Positions 57,690-64,000 of a stretch of 64,000 bases of DNA are shown here, in pieces. This stretch comes from Leptasterias polaris (lineage: Eukaryota; Echinodermata; Asteroidea; Forcipulatida; Asteriidae). Below the pieces are notes generated by a model. The model was not told the DNA's origin and searched no databases. It was given only the letters and a program-made list of their open reading frames with translations. The position numbers and the translations under genes were made by a program. Numbering within the stretch: position 1 is the stretch's first letter; each line of letters begins with the position of its first letter. The DNA lies in assembly GCA_037783415.1 (NCBI GenBank), contig JAZGTN010000085.1:3033501-3097500 (forward strand), read 5' to 3'.

Positions 57690-57726
57690 CCTCTGACGAA
57701 GGTCCGGTTTGGATCGAAATCTAAGG
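57690..57726 (+). ncRNA. Hammerhead-ribozyme-like motif, third copy
   Basis: CCT, CTGACGA, extra A, GGTCC-GGTTT-GGATC, GAA, A-TC-T, A, AGG. The core and stem II are identical to the right-arm copy. The 15.1-16.1 pair encloses TC instead of GC. It lies 300 bp from the inverted pair, as expected for a direct element terminus. Confidence 0.45.
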
Positions 57727-58450
57727 CCAGATCCCCAACTAATTTAATATAAATGTAATTATATATGAAATGCAAGTTCGCCCCATAAGCAAGGCCAAAC
57801 GCCACTCTTGGTAAAACTGTAGGAAGAAAACATTTTAAGATAAAAATAACGCGGGGGAGCTGAACGTAGGAAGTAATATCCCTCTTAAAAACAGTATAGA
57901 TTGTAGGACGGAGGGAAACAAACACCAGCAAAGGAGCTACAAGGAGATAGAATAAGTGGTATGCTGCTAGAATGGCTCTATGTTCTACATCTCTGCAAGG
58001 GGGGGGGGGGGGGGGGTATTGGCAAGAATAAGCAGAGAGCCTTGTTTCACGATCAATCAGCCTGATATAGGAGGAACCAGCTGGTCGAACACACTGGTGG
58101 CACATTTACCGTGAAAATATCTACAGAAAAGTCAGAGGCTGGCTACAGAGCTACGGCGGGAAAGAGGTTGTAACGTTGATCTTAACCTTCATCAACAAGA
58201 AAAAAATATGTTTATTTTTTACATATATTGAAAATATTATTTAATACGGCCTTCTAGAATCTCGTGCTTCAAACATTTCTTTTTACAAGGTATAACTCAG
58301 TATTCTAAATCAATATCACCCAAATTCTCAATCACGGAAATGTTATCACAGAATCATCCAGGTATCAAGTTAATGCATATGTTTTCCCGGCCAATTTCAA
58401 CAATTTTTTCAGTAGCTCGCAATAAACTTTACACCCCAACTACCCAAACT
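57727..58450. other. Possible remnant of a retroelement, no recognisable protein
   Basis: A 143-codon minus-strand ORF (57674-58105) begins in ordinary DNA, runs over a poly-G tract (58000-58017, read as prolines) and ends inside the hammerhead-like motif. It has no reverse-transcriptase or GIY-YIG signature that I can see. I treat it as chance. Confidence 0.3.
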
Positions 58451-58462
58451 AGGGTTTCTTTT

Positions 58463-58556
58463 GAGAAGTGTCAAAACCTGGACTCGAACCCACATCTGCT
58501 GTTCAGAAACACCAGAGCTTGACCAGTATACGCTAGACCGCTCGGCCAGGACGCGC
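58463..58556 (-). mobile_element. tRNA-Leu-like SINE head or pseudo-tRNA
   Basis: On the minus strand: TGGCCGAGCGGTCTAGCG (A box), GGTCAAGCTCTGG (like the CAA anticodon arm of tRNA-Leu), a long variable arm, and GGTTCGAGTCC (B box). Acceptor strands do not pair and the T-stem has mismatches, so it is not a working tRNA gene. Confidence 0.6.
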
Positions 58557-58959
58557 CACAATGCTTCCATTATACGAAAATAAGAGTCTCGTCGGGCAAA
58601 TCGCAATCCCAGTCTGAAATTTGTAATATTTTGATATTCTAATGAATATTGTTCTCTCTAACTTCAAGTGTTGCGTTTCGGAGCTTATTCCACAGCCCGT
58701 TAATTAAAGTAACCTTGACTTCTGAAATCACCAAACGGCTAGACCTGGATCCCACCTAGCGGCAAGTTCAAACAATAAACCACAGTAATATGTCTTCATG
58801 GTATCTTGCAAATTTATTAACATTTTTTCAAATTAAGTCTCAATTAAGCAGGCACTAAAATAAAATACTCTAATCGATGAAAATTGGTTTGTGCGGCGAG
58901 GCTAAATATTGTTATTCTGTATGGGAACTTCACCATACACGATACATGTACACTTTAAA

Positions 58960-59090
58960 AACCTACTGGTCAGAATTGATCCGGATTCCGGGTCAGAATT
59001 GATCCGGATTCCGGGTCAGAATTGATCCGAATTCCGGGTCAGATTTGATCCGGATTCCGGGTCAGAATTGATCCGGATTCCGGGTCCAGA
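58960..59090. repeat. Tandem 22-bp repeat, five copies
   Basis: The unit gtcagaattgatccggattc plus cg occurs five times with one-base variants. Related ccgggtc and tgaccca words continue to about 59225 and recur at about 60960-61055 and 62475-62635. Confidence 0.85.
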
Positions 59091-59225
59091 GGGTCCTGAC
59101 CCATTCCGGGTCTGGCTGACCCAGAAACTGGTTACAAAGTGGGATTCGACTCGGTTTCTGCGTCATTTTGACCAATATCTGGGTCATTTTGGCACAGATT
59201 CCGGGTCATAGTGACCCAGAAATGC

Positions 59226-60390
59226 ATTAGGCATCACGAGACCCGGAAGTGTTTATTTATAGTGTATTGTCTTTGAAACTCTGAGACATGGACTTATCAC
59301 TGCATTCCATTTGAATGAAAGAGACGCACTAAAGATGTTTGACCAAACACGATCAATGTTAATGAGTTTTACCCTCTGTACGTACATCAATTTATTGCTA
59401 TCAATGTCAGGACCTTCTATTCTGGTGTCCCTCTAACCATGCTCTAACTTAACACTCTCCATAGATAGACTAAGCGCATGAAAACAAGTGAGGACACAAC
59501 AATACAAAGGATTCCAATGCGAGGACAGCATTGTCCCTTTTGGGTTTCTTTGTTCTACTGTCCCCTTCTCTTCTGATAATACTCTGACATAAAGTTGTGT
59601 AGATGAACGACGGCTCTGGGTACGTGTAAAGACTTTAATTCTTGACATCAATACTATCAGGGCAGGGCATGTGGCAACTGAAAACATTCACAGCAAAAAC
59701 TCTCTCCACGTTGGAGCCAAACGTATTGACCAGCATATTGACGCACCAGTACAAATTCGTGACGTAAAAACTCAAGTCAATATCCAATGGAGTGGAGTGG
59801 TCAGGGCAAAACTACACCAATAACCGCCCCCAGACATTGCAGCTAATTTACGCAGGTTTCAGAGCTATATCAGCCACATCCAATAGCTGACTGATCACAT
59901 TCTCCAGACTACACAATTGTTTTCATATTGGAAAGGTTCCTTGGGTCGTTTTTTGATGTTGTAGTAATTGCTTGTTGCTTTATTTTTATAAGCCTCGTGT
60001 TGTAATTTCCCAGGTGACAGTGGCGTGCAGTGACAATGTTTTATCAAGCATACTAGAATGAAGACAAATGCACATCATGGTACAGGGATTGGATTAAAGC
60101 AGAAATGGCTGGCAGTGGTCATCCTACGCCGAGCAGTTCATTGGGAGTTCATTCCCCGAAAATGAAAATATTTTAATCCCAAGATGGATCGGGTATGGGA
60201 CTTCCAAGGATTGACACTCCGAACAGTCAGCGACGAGACCCGTGCATATTAACGCGGTGGATAATCAGAGATTGTCGGCACCCGAGGCGCGAATAACTTG
60301 TACATCATTATTTTGCCCACACTCATTCTAATTCAAGTACGTCCTCGTATATAACCGGACCGGGATGCAACAACAGTAACGAATAGCGCT
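59226..60390. other. Non-coding DNA, no gene seen
   Basis: No supported exon. The 84-codon minus-strand ORF at 59433 has no splice or family support. Confidence 0.4.
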
Positions 60391-60391
60391 G

Positions 60392-60425
60392 TATAAAAAG
60401 GGAGGAGTGCCAGTCGGTTCAGTGG
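60392..60425 (+). promoter_or_regulatory. Possible core promoter (TATA box and initiator)
   Basis: TATAAAAAG at 60392-60400 is followed about 25 bp later by ggttcagtgg, which fits an initiator (TCAGT). No convincing downstream coding exon is visible, and the MITE at 60551 follows. This is a motif match only. Confidence 0.2.
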
Positions 60426-60550
60426 CGAGCCCGAGGGGTACCACAATGCGAAAAATGGGCTAGAAATCACAAGACGGAGAGCATATCAGAGGCATAGTCA
60501 GACCTACTTGTCGGGAGATGGGGCAAGGGGCAAGAGGGACGGGGGTGGGG

Positions 60551-60785
60551 TATAGACCAATTGCACAACGCGCAGCGCACTTGCACGCGCGTCTCCTGTC
60601 CGCCATTTTGGGTGTCAAAACGTGCACAAAAGGAATGGTACATGTGTTTATGCACCTCCGAACAATGCGCGTCTACCATTTCTGCCTTTTGGGGAGTCCA
60701 TTCCTTTTGTGCACGTTTTGACACCCAAAATGGCAGACAGGAGACGCGCGTGTATGTGCGCTGCGCGTTGTGCAATGGGTCTATA
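60551..60785. mobile_element. Palindromic MITE with TATAGACC ends
   Basis: Starts tatagaccaattgcacaacg and ends with the near complement (gttgtgcaatgggtctata). The arms extend about 100 bp through cgccattttgggtgtcaaaa, so RNA or single-stranded DNA would fold into a long hairpin. The 119- and 106-codon ORFs over it are products of the palindrome. Confidence 0.75.
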
Positions 60786-60789
60786 GACA

Positions 60790-62470
60790 TAATTTGGGGG
60801 TGGGGCTTTTTATTTGTATCAATCATTTGGGTATTTTTTCGATCTCATTTGGGGGTAAGAGATGGGGGAAAGGTTAACTGAGCGAGCAAGACCCCTTCCA
60901 GCCCCTCTGGTTATACCGTCCCATGGGCCACAGACAACAGGCTACACACGCAATTTCTCTGATCAGCAACCAGAGATTTGGGTCACAGTGACCTTTTTTT
61001 GACTCACTTTCCTGTACCCGTCCCCGTGGGGTCCTTCAGGGTCAATTCTGATCGGGACTATTTATGGCAGTAACCCCCTTTTCTCGGAAGCCTCCCACTT
61101 TTTTTTTCGCAAAATGTATAAAATGATGAGGCTCACCGAGCAAGGTGCATTCAAAGCTCAGCAAATACCGAGGCCTTCACCCCCATTCCCTTGCAGCCTT
61201 TTAACCTCAATTACTCGTTGCTCTCTCTCTCTCCCCCCCCCCCCCCCCCCCCCCTCTCTCCGTATTCCTGGCAATACTGACTAACACAACAGGCCGTGGT
61301 GACATATTATTTTGAGGGTTTCAAAAATAACTACCGAGGGGAAGAAAACCTGACGGGACGGAAACGACCTTAGGCCGGGCCGGTGAATTACGGAGTCTGA
61401 CCGGAAGAAATTCGATTGCCTTTTATTAAATATATAACCGTTTATTGCAGGGATGTTCTATTCGCAGCAAAGCCGATGGTATGAGGTCTGTGTTGCAAAA
61501 AACCCCATTAAAACTAAATACTGAAATGCTAAAACAATATAATCTTTAATGGAGATTTATTTACTATGTGAAACAGAACAGAACATCCTGGATCTTTTAG
61601 CTGGTACCCAAGCTATTCATAGTACAGAAACCATCAAGTATACGGAATAATGTGTATTACATAAACGGTATTCGATTTGCAGTGTGTTCTATCCACCTAA
61701 AGAACCACTACTTTCCGTACAATGTATTTATACACCACACACCCTTGTCATTCGATCGGTGGAACACGGTCACATGTCACCCTTTTTTTTTGCCAGGCCT
61801 ATGTAATAGGCCTACGACTGCGACGCTCCGAAATTGAATATTGGAGTCCAAAAATGTGGAGAACTATTGGACACTTCGCAGCGTCAATCCAAACTAATTT
61901 ATCATTCCCGGTAAGAATTGTGCAAAAGGGGCAAAAATGTGTCACGGCGGTCTTGTTCTTATAGTGTCTCAATGCAGTCATCCACGTTGTTTGGAAGATT
62001 TTTTGGGGATTAGATGAGTTTCCGTATGTATTTTGTGTTTTTTTGCAAAATCAAAATGACAAGGATCTGTGAGTGGACACTATTTTTGCGGCCCCAGGTT
62101 ACGCCACTGTTACCTACCCTCTATGGATATTCATTCAGACATAGTCTTCAAAACCGGTGAAAACACTGTGTGGACATGTATAAGTCCACATAGTGTTTCA
62201 AATCCTTGCCTTGCGTGGACCTCTTTAATAGTTCTCTAGTCATAGTTATATATTTATCTCATGACAATTTATATATGGAAATAAAGAGTCTTTACTTTTA
62301 TTTATTCACAATTTGACATTAGTTAAATTACAAACATAGCCATAGAGAATGTTTTAGTTTTCTTTCACAGATTCTAATACTCAGCATTATAAAAAGCTTT
62401 ACATCGCACACTCTTCCTTAAATTTCATATGTTTTAACAAGCTTCCAGCTAACACACTCAAAGAAAAAAA
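60790..62470. other. Non-coding DNA with low-complexity patches
   Basis: Has a CT/C run (61221-61260), a 15-bp-arm hairpin at about 62161-62200 (aaacactgtgtggac and its complement around tgtata), and no supported gene. Confidence 0.4.
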
Positions 62471-63059
62471 ATCCTAGTTCAGGTTCGATCCGGACTCCTG
62501 GGGTTGGTTCAAGGGGGTCGACCCGGAATCTGAAAAACGAATTTTGTCTCGCGTCAGTTTGAAACAATTTCAGGTCGGTTTGACACATACTCTGGGTCAC
62601 CTTGACCCACTGATCACTGGTCAACTCCGACCCATACATTTCTAGAGAGAAGTGCGCAATCCTTAAGAAATTTAATTTCGGTTCAGGTGAACTATATTTA
62701 ATGTTAGATCTCCGGTTGTACTAGTTTGTTCTGTCTGACACTCTCCCATAACCCGCGACCGACCTGAGCGTCATTTAAGCCCACAACGTCGGCTTCAGAG
62801 TGAACGCCGGAGGTAAAATGAAACTAGCTGTCGAGTTCACGAATTGGGCTGGAACGTGATTTGGTTATCATCAGTTTTGGCAGGGCAGTATATATTTATA
62901 GACCGTCAAAGTGCAAGGGGACCTATGGGTGAAAATACACTAATACCTCTCATTAAGACCTGGCAGTACTAAGAATAGATATAGCAGCAAATAAGGAGAA
63001 CCTAACTCTGTTGATTTTCAAAATTACTTTAACAAGAACCAATCCCATGTTAAAAAAAC

Positions 63060-63445
<386 letters not shown>

Positions 63446-63499
63446 AACAACAACATCAAGAATAATTATATTAATGAAATAACGGATTATTCATTCAAT

Positions 63500-64000
63500 A
63501 ATTTAGAGTTTCGATTTAAAATATAAATGTCAGACGAACCACAAACTGAACTGACCGTATTTTGCTCATCGAAAGATCTATTGCAGAAGAAGTAAGGAAT
63601 ATGATTTCGAATTTTTTAAATATTATTTTGTAGTTAGTTTTGAACGCATGTCCCAGGCAATAATATTTTGCGGTTGATACGAATGTGAGGCTTACTTTCT
63701 AAAGACATATTTTGAAGCTTATTCGCTGCAAGCCTCGCTACTATGGACAAGGGGCCGTATCGATTACCCTTCGTCACGTACGGGCAAGGCATGCTGGATG
63801 TAAAGGTGGCGCGGCGAGATCGATTACGCCTGGGAACAAGGTTGATTCACAGCCTGCATTCTGTGAAAATTAATGAGGCTGTATCCGTACTGGCGGCTAC
63901 GTCTTCGGCTATGACTGTTGCTAAGGGTGTTGCTAAGGAAGCACTACACTTCAACCAATGATGACGCGGACAGCTAGCTGTAGCCAAGCTGGCTCAATAA
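63500..64000. other. Right edge, no supported gene
   Basis: A 72-codon plus-strand ORF (63743-63961, with VAATSSAMTVAKGVAKE-like composition in its second half) lacks splice or family support. It might be a partial exon continuing past the edge, but its stop lies inside the window. Confidence 0.3.

Noticed and set aside
57674..58105. 143-codon minus-strand ORF as a retroelement protein
   Set aside because: It runs through a poly-G tract and into the hammerhead-like motif, and I see no reverse-transcriptase or endonuclease signature.
60467..60881. ORFs of 119 and 106 codons with similar peptides on opposite strands
   Set aside because: The similarity arises because the underlying MITE is a palindrome.

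Overview
The window is non-coding, repeat-dominated eukaryotic DNA from a metazoan, most likely an echinoderm and possibly a sea star. This rests on dispersed families I recognise from echinoderm-type genomes: TTAA-flanked MITEs starting AGGCACTG, palindromic MITEs starting AGGGACACG, palindromes starting GGGCCCAATTTCAT, tRNA-derived SINEs, and frequent taggccta strings. The species call is inference. There are no operons, bacterial ribosome-binding sites or recognisable complete protein genes.

Layout. (1) 1-13851 is a tandem satellite built from tRNA-like modules of about 71 nt. Each has an A box, a B box and, in most copies, an immediate T-run. Most of it is 432-bp two-module units plus 250-263-bp single-module units, arranged as higher-order repeats (1991 bp seen three times, and a 3.27-kb block repeated back to back). 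The right edge (12487-13851) is ten older, diverged monomers of about 142 bp. (2) 11409-28262 holds three tandem copies of a 5.3-5.9-kb segment. Each carries a short piece of the satellite plus about 3.4 kb of other DNA: a degenerate repeat related to the satellite spacer, a minus-strand SINE-like stretch, a 110-bp minisatellite, and poly-C and poly-G runs. The third copy holds a fold-back insertion copied from DNA just downstream. (3) 28263-64000 is ordinary intergenic or intronic DNA. It contains many MITEs, five SINE-like pieces, and minisatellites with unit lengths of 68, 43, 33, 57 and 22 bp. It also has a short telomere-like tract, hammerhead-ribozyme-like motifs near 45.2, 45.9 and 57.4-57.7 kb, and a 385-bp CAA/CAG tract.

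Genes. On the minus strand a few short exon-like stretches have plausible splice signals (46696-46849, 38700-38767, and 36952-37084 with an AATAAA 41 nt past its stop). They could belong to one or more split genes that I cannot identify. A plus-strand terminal-exon candidate lies at 41382-41528. All are low confidence.

The strongest candidate for something undescribed is the tRNA-like satellite: about 88 modules in the window. The acceptor, D and T stems and the Pol III promoter boxes are kept while the anticodon stem is broken.
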